The position numbers and the translations under genes are program-made. Below, one piece after another: positions 10,993 to 23,621 of a DNA stretch of 64,000 nt (its first letter is position 1; every line of letters begins with the position of its first letter). Source of the DNA: Polytrichum commune (Eukaryota > Streptophyta > Polytrichopsida > Polytrichales > Polytrichaceae); assembly GCA_950295325.1 (NCBI GenBank), contig OX485803.1:73919554-73983553 (forward strand), given 5' to 3'. The notes beneath the pieces were generated by a model. The model did no database searches. It was given only the letters and a program-made list of their open reading frames with translations, and was not told where the DNA came from.

Positions 10993-13900
10993 TCAAAGGT
11001 CAAAATGGACAGGAGTAAAGTCTCCCGAGTGTTTGGGAACCTTGGCGAGGGTGAGCAAGAAGGCAGGATCCGGGAGCACTCCGGAGGGGGCAGAGTGCGT
11101 CCAGTGATTCTCCACATAGTCGGCCACTGTGGCACCCACAACAGCTCCAGCATCCACGGACGTCTGAAAATGAGCGCCCGCATACATGCGCGAGAGCTTC
11201 GCCTCGTTCACATACTCCTCTAACGATTTGTAGCTGCGAGTGGGCACCGGCTGGTTGACAAACCCTGGGCAGTCGAAGGTGCCGCCATAAGCGAGAGTGA
11301 AAGCCACCTTTTTACCTTGCCCAAAGAAGTTTTGCAGTGGGCGCGCGCCGGCCGACACTAGCGTCACCGTGCCACTCGGGAACTCAGGCTCCAACACGTT
11401 GCCTGCATACGGCTCCCACGTTGGGATGGGTGCGTGCTCAGAATCTCCCGCGTGGTATGCTTGTGTGGGCCTCCAGAACCAGTATCCATACTTGAATGTA
11501 GCCTGCGCAATAGCAAAGTAACCTTGCTTCAATCTACAACGCACAAGGAGCTTCTCATACGTCCAAGTCATTTGAGATGGATCTGCCACAAACCTACAGG
11601 GATCCAAGTTTCTATGTTGGATGGATGCGGAATATGCTCGTAATTCCCTCGTCGTGGACTCCTCCAGATCACCAAGCTATGAAAAGAGTTTCAGCCAAAC
11701 GCATTCAAGCTGCACCGAATTTGATAAGCTCCCAGGTGTGCAAATAATCATCATGACCTTCCCAACTACTTGTTTCTCAGTCATAACCGATGAGCTCATT
11801 GACAAAAATCTTAGAAATATGGATAACATCATGATGTCTTCATGAGTGAAAATTTGTGATGAGTTTTGATTACCCTTTTGTTCTTGGATGAGCAATTATT
11901 GGTTATGGGAAACGTGGGCACGTACTCTCGGCTACCACCTTGTGTGGTGTTCTCATTCCCCATAATGCACTCTCCCTCATGCATTAAGGTCGAGGCACCC
12001 ATAGTGCCTCGACCATATCCTTTTAACCACTCACTAGGGTCATGTAATGCCGACATAGATGAGATCAATATTTTTAAGGTGAACAAAAGTTAAAGGTTAT
12101 GTGGTGGCAGCTTGTGATTGATCACCCTCGTAAGAGTTTTGACAATTGTTGTAGCCAAGGAGTAGCATTGAGGTGAGCATTTATGGGTTAACCTATAGAT
12201 CGACTATGAGTAACCCTAAAATATATGCTTCGAAACTTGTAACAATTTCCACATTCATGGATTGTTATTAAAAATAATTCCATTCTCCTTAGAATTGTTT
12301 CTCTTTGCAAGAAAAATAATTCCTTGCTAATACTAAACCTCCTTAACAGATGCAAACACTCTTAATTCATCGGTTATAGATGTCTCAACCTTACCAATTA
12401 AGGTATGCGAGAGTTATTAGATTACACATAGATTTGATTGGTGTGTGGTTTGGTGAAAATCATAGAACAAACACCATAAACACACAACAATTTCAAAGGA
12501 ACTGGACTACATCTTCAAATTTTATCAACTACTCCACACTCAAAAGTGAGCACATTGATTGGGCTCGCACATCGGACCAATGTACTATTCAGTCACGGAA
12601 TCAAACAGAACATACACGCGCTTCCGGTACCCACAACTAAAGGGGAGAGTCCGATCTTCGGTGATGCTTTATCGTAGATTTGCTAACGCAACAAAAATTT
12701 CATCGTTGTGTAGATGAAAGCGGTAGAAGTTGGAGAACAATCATGAGTCGGACACCCAGACACAAACGAAAGAAAGGATTTAAATCGAAGGAAGGAGGGA
12801 GTGCAAGACGATGAAGACGTGACCTGAGCAATTTCGGCGTCGTGGATGGAGACGCTGATCTTGGCGAGCAGGACGACGGTGTCGTAGAGGGAGGTGGTGT
12901 TGGGCAAGCTGGACTGGGCCGCGGCGGTGGCGGCCTGCTCGCGGCTACAGAGCGGGCTGTTCAAGCGGGGGCAGGCGATGAGGTTGGAGATGAAGTTCAT
13001 TTCGGCGGTGCGGCCCGGCCAGTCGGCGCGCCCGATGTCCTTGAGCGCCTTCCAATCCGCGTCCCACTCCGGGGACGGGACGGCGGGGGGTTTGAGCTCG
13101 CTCAGATGCTCCTTTACGAACTGCACCGGGTGGGGGATCACGAACGGTTGCCACAAAATGGGCGTCGTGAAGAAGAATGTGGCCGCGGCCCTACCGGCCG
13201 GCGACGGGTCGTAGAATCGGAACACACCGGGCGCAGGGTCCAGGTTTGCGGTGAGGGCTTTCTTCACGGGGCCCAGAGTGAACTCCCCCGCGGGCGACCG
13301 CTTCGCTATCAAGCTATTCGCCACGGCCTCCCCTAACCGCTTCCCCAGATTCTCCTGCCGCTCCGTCAGGCCCCACGCCCGTAGCTGTTGCTCCAGGAGC
13401 GGACCGATGCTCAAATCCAACCCCTGCGTCCACGAGAAGTAGTGTGCGAGGATCCTGTGGCTAGCGAAAGCCACCGCCGCCTCCTCGAGGGTGCAATTCT
13501 TACCTGTAGCACTCTCTCGCAAGGGTCACCGTTTTTAGAAAATGGAGCTGCTTTCGCAGCATCACCATCTTCAGGACTGTTGTAAATCCTAAGAAATTCT
13601 ATAAATTCTCTTACACAGTGAATCAAATACCTAATCGAGGTCTGGATGGTGACGCTTGCGTTGAAGAAATTGCTGATTATAAGTACTTTGGAAAACGACA
13701 TTTGAAATTGCAAAGCTTTTAGTTCAATCATATTAATGGATTCCTCTCAATGCCCTCTTCCCAAGCATGCTGCTCCACTTTGTGGATAAACGATTCATGA
13801 ATTCGTCAGAAGCATCAGAAGTGGTATAGAAACAGCTGTTCTAAAATAGAGAGTTGCTACTCCGGGTTCTTACCCTCGCCCGCGGCCTTCACCGCCAGCA

Positions 13901-14117
13901 GCGCATGCCACTGCGCTAGGTGTAACTGTGCTTGAATGCTTGATGTCAGTGGAGGATTGTTAGGGCAAATCAAAGTGTTCAGCATTGTTGTCCACTGAAA
14001 TGCCACATTGTCAATGGATCCGAGTGCTGAACCCGGTGCTTGCACTAGCATGCAGAGCAGTACCACGATCGCTGCTGCGCACACCTGCAACCCTGCCGAC
14101 TTCGTCGATCTCATCAT
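10993..14117 (-). CDS. Secreted vanadium-dependent haloperoxidase-like (PAP2 fold) protein
   Basis: Three exons join cleanly with GT-AG sites: 14117-13874, 13503-12824 and 11502-10993, giving 477 residues. Exon 1 encodes a signal peptide (about residues 1-33, hydrophobic AAAIVVLLCMLVQ). Vanadium haloperoxidases bind vanadate and oxidise halides with peroxide; the fold is shared with PAP2 acid phosphatases. Motif 1 is intact: K312, R319, P320 in KYGYWFWRP. Motif 3 is intact: R413 and H419 in SRMYAGAHF, where the His is the vanadate ligand. Motif 2, normally PSGH, reads PSGT (350-353) in FPSGTVTLVSAG, so the acid-base His is Thr. The protein may have lost or changed halogenating activity. The exon 2/3 junction (DAEIAQ then ATFKYGY) restores the helix that carries motif 1, which supports the splice choice. 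Intron 1 carries a dispersed repeat. Substrate and activity are unknown. Confidence 0.85.
13592..13862 (+). repeat. Dispersed repeat in haloperoxidase intron 1
   Basis: This segment is colinear with 3818-4088 of the foldback-like element. Shared landmarks are AAGAAATT(C/T)TAT, TGGATTCCTCT(C/T)AATGCC, AAGCATG and the end GAG(A)GT(T/C)GCTACTCC. It ends within about 12 bp of the exon 1 donor site, so the element fills most of the intron without disturbing splicing. Confidence 0.7.
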
Positions 14118-14119
14118 GA

Positions 14120-17100
14120 TGCTTCTCGCAGTCGGACGATCTTTCCAACTCTGCAGGTTGACAATGGGATGTTGATCACAGTCTGCGCATCACATAGGCT
14201 CGCAAGGGCTGTACATAAGTAATGCATGAATGGAACAAGGCATTGTGATCGACATGAAGATCAATCTTATAACTATTGCGTTTTTGACTGTGTTAGTGTC
14301 AGCTTATTGAGCCCAATAATGTCACAAATATGACACTTTCTCTCAGTGGAAACTAAGAATGTCACAAAGTTGACAAACGAATACGACATTAGATCCACTG
14401 GCTTCCAGTAGTAATTATCCATGAATAAGTGCTAGTCATGAACCTCACAGCTAATTCGATCGAGGTCCAGGTTCGATTCCTTCTTTCCTTCCCGTCTCCC
14501 TGCTTATGGGTATCGAATCCACGTGCTACTGCTCTAGAATAGAAAATGTTTAGATTCGATGCATTGTCATCACTCGATAACTCATGTGCATTGTTGACGT
14601 GGTTCTTGTCTGGACATCGGCAACTTCCAGTAAGCTTTTCAATATCTCTCGCGACAACCCTGGCGTAACATTGAGAATGAGTAATCTTGAGAGTATTGTC
14701 CGGGCACGCAACAGCATGAGTATGGGTAACTTTTTGGATGAAACCGACCGTTGCAAAAGATGTTGCCATAACTTATGGCCTTTTGAAAGACACAGTTTAT
14801 GTTTTCTAGCATGACAATCTCAACTACGCAGTCGTCAGTTCTTTATATCTAGATTTAAAAAATATATTGTACATGAAAATATGAAAATTCTTGGAGCCAT
14901 TACAATGATATTGTCAAAACTTACAACCTTGACCTAGGAGCAACTAATTGCAATCGTGTCATGCAATATTCATCAGACTTTGAATGAGATTCTCAGGATT
15001 CTCTCCTCAGTTTCTAAAAGAAAGAAAGATAATAATCTTCATGAGAAGCATCCCTAAAAGTGGGGATTTGAAGAGGCCACCGAGTAATCTTGACAGTAAA
15101 AGTGGCCACCAAATCATCATTCCCACTACATATGGATGGTAACGTACCTCTCTAGAAGGAATATTTATGTGGGATATTTTGGGAATATTCTGTGTTGAGC
15201 TCGCATCCATATAAAGGATACCACCATAGCAGAGTGATTTTACTTCAAACATTTACTTCGATTGAAACATTTCGTAAGGGGTATTTGAAACTTTTCAAGA
15301 AAATCATCGCAGGTTCAAAGAGGTATAACATAATACAGCTGAGTATGTATGCTAGGTAGGGCCAGGAATAAGCCATATTTTATTTGGAATTATACTCGTT
15401 TACTTTCATAACATAGCACTATATTCGTAGATTCAAGTTGGAAAACTCCAGTGAAGCAATGTGTTGATTTTATTAGAATGTAACAGTTGATAACAAGTGA
15501 ATAATGTTCCGGGTAATGAAGATAGGTAGTGTTAAGAAATTAATTACACCCTAAACTCCATAATATCAACCTCCATAATCTCACTCGCTCTCTAATATCC
15601 CAAAAGTTACCCTAAAGAATGAATGTTCTCAAATTCAAATCTCATTCCTTATTGTCACATTTCTCTCCCTTATATCATGGCTCTGCCATTAATGCAAACC
15701 ACCAAAGAAGTCAATCCACACCCTTGCATTGCGCCACGTGTCTACACTTCTCAAACTGGATGACTATTTTGAGGGGTTGGGAGATCATTGGTGTGTCGGG
15801 GTTGTGGTGATGCAAAGGAGGGTTTAAGGTTTTGTAGTTTGGAGGTAGTTGGTGAGGAAGCTTGGATTGATCAACTTTAGGAAGGATCTAAAGCTCAATA
15901 CTCGTCCCAAAAAACTTGCAAGATTTTGACAACAACTATTAAATTACTTTTACAACTGCAATAGTAAGGCGTAATTTTAAATATGCAAAACAATTGATCA
16001 TGGGGAGTTTGGCAAAGAGAAATTGTTTTGTGTTATGCAGCTAGTGCACATAGTGTTCAATTTTCAAGGATTCCGATGTACAAAACTAGCAAGTGTGAGA
16101 AGCAAAACCTTAAAATATCATTGGTCAATTTGTCAAGAAGCTTTGAGATAGTGGGAACGAGAACTTGGCAATTTGCGAAACTGTGAATTTGAGGCTCCAC
16201 ACAAACCTCCTACACATTTTGGGGGGTTGCACACCATGTTCCCACTTCAAGGGTTTTAGCTTTCGGGCAAGTCTAGATTCCAACACTAACAATGATCTAA
16301 AGTTACTCCTCAAATACATAATACCTAGGTGCGGAATCCTTGTGGAAGAAACTTGAAATGTAGATGTATAACATCCATCGTGGCAAATTACTTATATTTT
16401 TGTGATATTCAACAATGGGATTCATGAGGTGAGAGTTAGAGGTGGTAGCTATGTTGGGCAAGGTTTTAGGGTTTAGCATGTGTTCATGAAGAGAGAATGA
16501 TCATTGTCATTATCCATAGTGATCTAAATTTGCTCCTCCAATTTTTTTCACACTCCTTGTTGTAGGGAGTGCAATAAGTTGTTTTGATTGTGTCTTCACG
16601 GTGCTCTCCATCTTGTATTCTTATATCATTTGAGAGGATCAATACCAGTGCATTATCAGGTAATCCGCACCAATGAGTATCATTTGTCGCAAACAAGACA
16701 AATATTATGTACATACTGAATTTCATCCACGCTCACTATAATGGAAGTGTTGTTGATTGCTTCTCCTTAGTGATGCATGTGCATCTTGTTCCTTCAAATC
16801 TTTAGATTAAAATCTTTAAGCACCTAACTTGGTCAACTGTGTGTCAATTTCAACATGACAATGTTGCACTTTGTATTATTCTATAATATCACATGCTACA
16901 CTAATTCTCTCTTATCATACAATCCATATTAACACTCTAGAACTCCATAATATCACATGCACTTTGGTTGCCATAGGTGTGATACTACGGAGTTTAGAGT
17001 GTACATAAAGAGAAAGTGCAAGTTGATCTCAGAAGATTCTGGAATCATGGACACCCATCTAGTATTGCGGAATGACCAGGCTAGTTGTGCATCAAGACAA

Positions 17101-17200
17101 AATAAGGAGTCCTCACATTCTCAAAATAGTAACTTATTCTCGTGCATACACAATCTGATTCATTTTCTACAACTTTGCCTACTTAAGGTGTTCAACATAA
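14120..17200. other. Promoter side of the haloperoxidase gene, then no gene seen
   Basis: The first few hundred bases upstream of the haloperoxidase-like start should hold its 5' UTR and promoter, but no clear TATA box was picked out. The rest has chance ORFs only (for example 14389-14769, minus). No domain or RNA gene is recognised. Confidence 0.45.
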
Positions 17201-17205
17201 CATGA

Positions 17206-17616
17206 GGGTGAGTTTCCACATAAGTTACTCACCCACTAGATTCTAGTGGGAACAAGGACAAACTTGCCCAAATGTAGATGGGTTTTAATGGGGTAGGGTT
17301 CGTATGTGCCAACTAGCTACTCTCATCTTCTCAAATCCGGGCACACCTACTAACCTCCTCCTCCTAAAAACCGGTCTTCAAAACCTTCGATGACCAGCAC
17401 TTGTAGGTTAAAGATTCTTTCGTGGACGCATGAAAGTCTAGCAGCCCATGTCCACAACCCTCCACATTCTAGCAAACCGCGAGAATGTGATTGGGTTGTG
17501 GCTTGTCCTTAAGTACATGTGATTGGGTGGTGGCTTGTCCCTAAGTACATGTGAATACCTCCGACCCATTATTTTCCAAAATCTAGTGGGCAAGCAGCCT
17601 ACATGGAAACTCACCC
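17206..17616. mobile_element. MITE, copy 1 (Tourist/PIF-Harbinger-like)
   Basis: The element starts GGGTGAGTTTCCA and ends GGAAACTCACCC, with inverted similarity extending about 40 bp (CCACTAGATT against its complement). It is 411 bp, AT-rich and has no ORF. The flanking trinucleotides are TGA and TAA, a degraded version of the TTA/TAA target duplication. It aligns along its whole length with the copy at 18168. Confidence 0.8.
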
Positions 17617-18167
17617 TAACTCTTCTTTTTTTGGGTCAGTTCACTAGACCTTGTAATAATGCAATTTTATTTTGTGGGCTCCACGAACAAAGTATTAATA
17701 TTCAATCACTATTCATACACACAAGTCAACACTTGGAAATTTGGGTGAAGTTATATTCCTGGCATCATTTATAGGAAGCATTGTTCATGCCATCACAATT
17801 CACTTGAAATATTGTTCATAGCAGCACTATACATTATTCATACTAGTCAATTTCTTCCCATCATCAAATTTTCTTACCATGAAGGTAAGACGGTGGAAGT
17901 CCCTATCATATGCTAAATATACAAATAAATTCTACCATATGGCTTTTTGATGTTGAAATAAAAACTATGGCATTGATAACTACCCCCATAATATTACTAA
18001 GCGCCCTCAAGCTGCTAAGCTTCTTTCCAATCTAAGAATGTAAGAATCATACAGAAATTATTCTATAATGTACAGCCTGAAAGAAAAATAAAAAAATGCT
18101 TGTGTGAATTATTCCTACATGATTCTTGCATTCTTAGTTTGGAAGAAGAGCAACAAAGGGTTGCTTA

Positions 18168-18574
18168 GGTTGAATTTTCATGTAGGCTACTCACCCACCA
18201 GATTCTAGCGGGAACAAGGACAAACTCGTCCAAATGTAGATGGATTTTGGTGAGGTAGGGTTCGTATGTACCAACTAGCTACTTTCATATTCTCAAATCC
18301 AGGCACACCTACTAACTCTCTTCCTCTAGGTTACCAAGGATGGAGTTCTAAACCATTGGTCTTTGAATCCTCTAGTGACCGGCACTTGTAGGTTAAAAAA
18401 ACAATGCTTTAGTGGGCACATGGAAGTCTAGTGGCCCATGTCCACAGTCCTCCGCATTCTAGTAAACCACCAGAATGTATTTGGTTGGCGACTTGTGGTT
18501 ATCTACATGAGAGCACCTCCAACTCACTATTATCTAGAATCTAGTGGGCTAGTGGCCTAAATGTAAACTCACCC
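18168..18574. mobile_element. MITE, copy 2, with TTA target duplication
   Basis: This 407-bp relative of the 17206 element is bounded by GGTTGAATTTTCATGTAG and the inverted AAACTCACCC, and is flanked by TTA on both sides. A 3-bp TTA duplication with GG-starting termini is characteristic of PIF/Harbinger-derived Tourist MITEs. The inner sequence (GTAGGGTTCGTATGT, CAACTAGCTACT, GCACTTGTAGGTTAAA) matches copy 1. Confidence 0.85.
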
Positions 18575-18579
18575 TTAGT

Positions 18580-20940
18580 GAAGTTATGCCCATTTCCTGT
18601 AGTGAAACACAAGTACAAATGTAGGACAGTCTTACCTCGATTATAGATACATTTCCCGTTGACCAAACTTCCTAGTGTTAATTTATCCCCATATTTCGAC
18701 TACGACGCTCGGATACAATATTTTTGAGGCCCAATTTGTCATATAATAGAGGTAATTAATGTGAATAAGTAGTGGGATCCACACTAAAGATCTGCATGGA
18801 GTGGTTCCAAGTTCAAAAAGAAGCAGAAGAAGAAGATGAATCATAATCATCAATGGGTCAACTTAACTTAACTGAAGTTATTTGTTTTAAACCTTGGCTT
18901 CAAAACATATGTTGCACTTTTGAATCTCTGGGATTGGATGGAAGTCGAAGCATAATTGATGAAGATTCAAGTAAGCTTAAGTAGTTGCTAGAAATTTCTT
19001 CCTGAGTTTGATTGAAGGTTGGGTGGAAGTGGCTTACCTACACTAACTAGTAAGCATCTTCTTTGAGTGAGTTGAGTTAGAGAACCAAATGAACGCCACG
19101 CAACGAGATATTTTGGTCTCCTGAAACCCTAGATTTTCTAGCACTTGGCATTAATTTCATAGCGTAAAGAAATTTGGTCTCACATTCACTAATTTCCCAC
19201 ACACACTATAAGCCCACCCTCACTTAATGGGGTAATCAATGTAGTCCCTAAATATAACTCTTAATTACTTTTCTTTAGGACCATTGACATTTGTTGTGCA
19301 AAGTTGGCTTTGGCACTTTCCAATAATCATTGTATTTATAAGTTGTTGTAGAAAACATAACAAGGTGCAAGCATGGTAAAGTGGACCAGAAAAGTGCTCC
19401 ACTCTTTTAAAACCATAGTTTTTTTTAGCCAAACGCCTTAAAATAGTAGCAAAACATTGTTTACATTGAATGTTTTCTAATGAAGACCTCTATTACAATT
19501 GTGTTAACTACTCAAATATGGTATTTATGAAATATTGAAGATTTGACATAATAATTACTCAAATATAGTATCCATGTACACTAAGTATGGTAAATAGTGG
19601 GACAGATGTATGATATTGTAACTTACTTTGGGCAATCTTATAGCCTCAATGTACACCATCACTCAAGTTTATAGTTTGCAACCCTAGTTATACTCGAATC
19701 TTAAACTGTTAGTATGTTCTTATTCTTTGAATTGTAATTGTGGATAAAGTAATAGAGGGAGAAAAAATTTCCAAAATTGACACAAAGAGTATATGATCTT
19801 TGAATGGTTACTACGTCCAAACGCCCAAGAGTTAGGAGGCAATCTTAGCGTCAATGAAAAGAGCTTGAGAAATTGAATATTTGGAGATATGATCATTTGG
19901 AACACCTAGAGGTGTTCTAGAAGGTAGATGTTGTTAATGACAAACACCTTTATTATGCACATGTGCTAACTTCAAGGAAAGAAAGCCACTTGCTAAAAAA
20001 AATAGCAATTAAACACTATGGCTTACAATGTGGACCTCTTACAATTTGTATGATACTTTGTTAGGAAGTGGAGGTGGGGAGACATGAACCCTGCATCTAA
20101 TGGCATAGATGAGAATGACATTATAGATAAGGACTTAGCTTTCCAAATGTGGTTAACTTTGGGGGTGGGGGGGAGGGACTCTTCATTCAATGTACGAACT
20201 AATGTAAGTGTAAGAAGGGGTATTAATTAAGGCATTGATGTACATGGTATACATAAGGGAGAGGTTGTTTTTTTTTTTTTTCTTCTTCTAGTGTGTACAT
20301 TTAGAAAGGCTATTAAGAATTTTGAAGTAAAGGCAAATGTATAAAAGGGGGCCCTAAGTTTTAGAGAAATTTTTGACAATAGTTGTGTTAGTTTCATCTA
20401 ATTTACATTTTCATCCATTGTTGTCATGTGGCAATAGTCCTCAATGAATGCCTTGTCCATTCTTGTTAGGGTTTGCATTTGGATTCTAGGTTTTACAAAG
20501 TGGAGGCTCTTGGGGCACTCATGGGCTCACTTGAGTTTTTCTCTATGGATTGTGGTTAAGCTATTGTGTTCTTGTCTTTGTATGTTTGATGCAATCGTTG
20601 AGTTACATGCCATGGATGAAAAAATTGTTCAATGACATTCTCATTGGAAGTCATATTAAATTCTATAAGTAATAAGGCCTATTTACTTCATGATTTTATT
20701 TGTATTTGTAGTGTAGGCATTTATCACATTAAATTGAAAAGCTTAGTATTAAAACATGAGTCCCTTTTCTAGCTTGCCATTAGTGCATATACATTTCTTT
20801 TTTTTCTATAATCTTCCCATCTATAGGGGGTTTAATTTCATTGTGACCCATGCACGTCAATTAGGTTTCCGATGAAGAGTTCACCCCCCAAGATGATTTA
20901 TTACTTCTGCAACTTGATTTTCTGAGATAAATCTCTTGAT
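18580..20940. other. No gene seen
   Basis: AT-rich sequence with chance ORFs and a poly-T run near 20268. No domain, RNA gene or clear repeat was recognised. Confidence 0.5.
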
Positions 20941-20948
20941 TTAAATTA

Positions 20949-21509
20949 GTGCTAAGAATAATTACTGCACAACACCTAATGCCTAGGACTTACAACCTAT
21001 CTACTATACAATGTGATTACCCAACCATATCAAAAGTCACATTTGATGATATCAAGGACACTTTTCTTGCTAAAGAGTGGAACTCTTTCCATCTCTTAGG
21101 GAAGAAACTAGATAACCTCCACCTCAAGAATTTTCTAAATTACGAATGTGAACTATACTTGGAGCAACCATTGACACCACCACAACGCAAGATCATTGTT
21201 GAGTATTGCACCTTGAATCATAGACTTGCCATTGAAATTGGTTGGTGGTCAAGTGTCCCTATCTCTAGATATAATAGATTAAGTCACTTATGCTCTTATG
21301 ATGTAGTTGAAAATGAGGTACACTTTGTGTTGGAATGTCCCCGTAATAACCCCATTAGAGATAAGTTTTTGTCACTATTTGAGAATGTAGTAATAGGGAG
21401 CCTCAAGTCTTTCTTTCAATTGGGCCACCAAGTTGACATTAGCCTCTATCTCACAAAGGCTACTACGCTCCGCCACTCTAGAGAAGTAGCCAGTTTGAAG
21501 CCATCATGA
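20949..21509 (+). pseudogene. LINE-like C-terminal fragment (zf-RVT-type tail)
   Basis: An open frame of 186 residues has the ending typical of non-LTR retrotransposon ORF2 proteins after the reverse transcriptase: a basic segment, then RYNRLSHLCSYDVVENEVHF and VLECPRNNPIRDKF, resembling the C-x-x-C...H...C zinc-knuckle tail. Only one Cys of the first pair remains, so the knuckle looks incomplete. No reverse transcriptase lies upstream. Its last 120 bases recur in inverted orientation at 34430-34560. A captured or domesticated host copy cannot be excluded. Confidence 0.5.
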
Positions 21510-21514
21510 TGTAC

Positions 21515-23600
21515 TTTTAGTCCCATTAGCCTTTTGGCTTCACGGACTTTAAATTCAATTTCATTGCATTGCAAAGAGAGTACTTTCAACTGAAAGTCCT
21601 CAATTATTTGATCATTTACTTTGGAATGGTTGAATGTGCATAACAAGCAATTTATAGGTATTTTTGGTGTAAGTAGTTATGAAGCATATTGCTTCATCTC
21701 CCAAAAAGTTAACATCTTAACTTAACAAAAAAATCAATATGTCAAATCAACTCGACAAGGTACCCTTTATGTATATTGCATAATATTTTAGGGCTTTATG
21801 TTGGATGAGGTGCACTATTTCTTTTTTGGCAAGATAAGCCAACCGGTGACAAATGTGATAATTTTCTCTTGCCATTTTTTTTCAAGCTATATATATATAT
21901 ATGGAATTGTTAAATCAAACACATATTGGTTAAAACGACCACAATCAATATGTAAGGTATTGACTAGGATCCAACTTGTTATCCAAGTTAGCCAAGTTAA
22001 TTAATTCCAACACAGGGCTAATACCTTGCTCCTCTTCATGTGTGCATTGAAAAATCAAATTCCGACAAGTCATGTGATTGGGGAACGCATCTTTGTGACC
22101 ATTTTAAGAAACTATGTGGTCATTTTAAACTCTAAATTCTCACGCCCAATTTCCCTCAAATGTGCCTAGAAAATGTGACCTCAATTTCAACAACCATAGC
22201 AAAAGATCTAAAGTTGTTTTGACAAATCCAACTGTATAGATGTTTGCATGTTAGAGGTCACTACTCATAGTCCAAATTTTAAACGTTGAAGTTTCGTATT
22301 GTAGGAGGTTATAATAGGAATGTTAACTGTGGTCTTGAGGGGGCAACAATTTAGAAATTAAAATGGGGTTGGTTTTTGGAACAAACCTCGACTCAAATCA
22401 TCAACAAATGACAAAATGTTACCCTCATTCAAAAGAGGGGGCAATGTACCTACTCAAATCAACTCACAATCTTGAAACCATTATTTTGTGATTTTTTGGG
22501 AAGCTTTGTAATAAGAGGCAACAGTGCCACAACTGCACACCTTCCACATGGATTTACACCCACCAACACATGTCCAACTAAAAATTCCAACAGTAAGTGT
22601 TTAGGATATGATATGTTTGTCATATGCAAATTTACAAATCAATTGGAAATCACTTCCACATAAGGATCAACAAATAACATGCTTGGGACATACCACAAAG
22701 GTGATAAATATCAACTAAACGTTTGTGGACTGGTTCCATTGTAAACCAGTTGAGAGCACAATCCTATATTTGAATTATCCACATGGCAGTACATAGCACA
22801 ATCAAGACCATCCAAACTGGTTTTAGAGGGGTCAGAGCAAACTGTTCATGACCAGATTATGGTCGCATAGGACATTAGGGGTTAACAAACTACATGGTTG
22901 ATTTAACAATTCCCTATATTTTATTTTTTTAATCATATTTTCAGTGTCCGGCCCAGGCCATCAGTAGTACTATTTACATTATTGTAGCCCATCAATCTTA
23001 CCAAAAAAATTCTTTAGACTTCACACGTAGACAAATATGCACTTGGCCCTAATATTTTCACACATTTCTTGATCAGCCACTCACATGTCAGTCATACCCA
23101 ACTTGCATTTACATTCAAACACCACCGAATGTAACACCTGAGTTTGAAGTACTCAACATTGGTAGGTATACCTCACTGTACATCACATCCTGCCTGGGAT
23201 GCTAGGGCACCCCTCTTACTGTACTCTGAGAAAAGCATATGTTTTGGGTTCATCACCAAGGCTGCAAATACAGGCTGAACCCTCCAAAACTCCTACTCTC
23301 TATATCAGCAATAACAAAAAGAATTATTGTCTCAATATTCAAATGTATGACTACAGTCCTACTTATTTTGAAGAAACAATGATGAAATCACATGACCTTG
23401 TGACTTCCCTACAAGAAAAAAACGCAAATACTACCTTTCTGAGGCCATTCCACATCCCAGATGCAATAATGTCGTTCCAAGTAACAAAGAACCTAAGGTG
23501 AAGAACCTAATGTGCACCATCCCCAAAGTGCAGCTGTCTTCTTCTAAATTGTTGCACTGCACAGGTGATGTAGCTCAATGCATGTCCCCATCAACACCTG
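21515..23600. other. Intergenic, including the TASH3 3' flank
   Basis: No gene is recognised. The part next to 23622 should hold the TASH3 3' UTR. A short TA microsatellite lies near 21888-21902. Confidence 0.5.
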
Positions 23601-23621
23601 CAAGTCAGCTTGCAGACCAAT

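Noticed and set aside
12842-13336. 164-codon plus-strand ORF
   Set aside because: It is the antisense shadow of the GC-rich exon 2 of the haloperoxidase-like gene.
14455-14525. tRNA-like GGTTCGATTCC and GGATTCGATACCC motifs
   Set aside because: Neither has a matching T-stem, anticodon arm or acceptor stem at the right spacing.
14389-14769. 126-codon minus-strand ORF
   Set aside because: Composition and translation look random, with no domain and no splice context.
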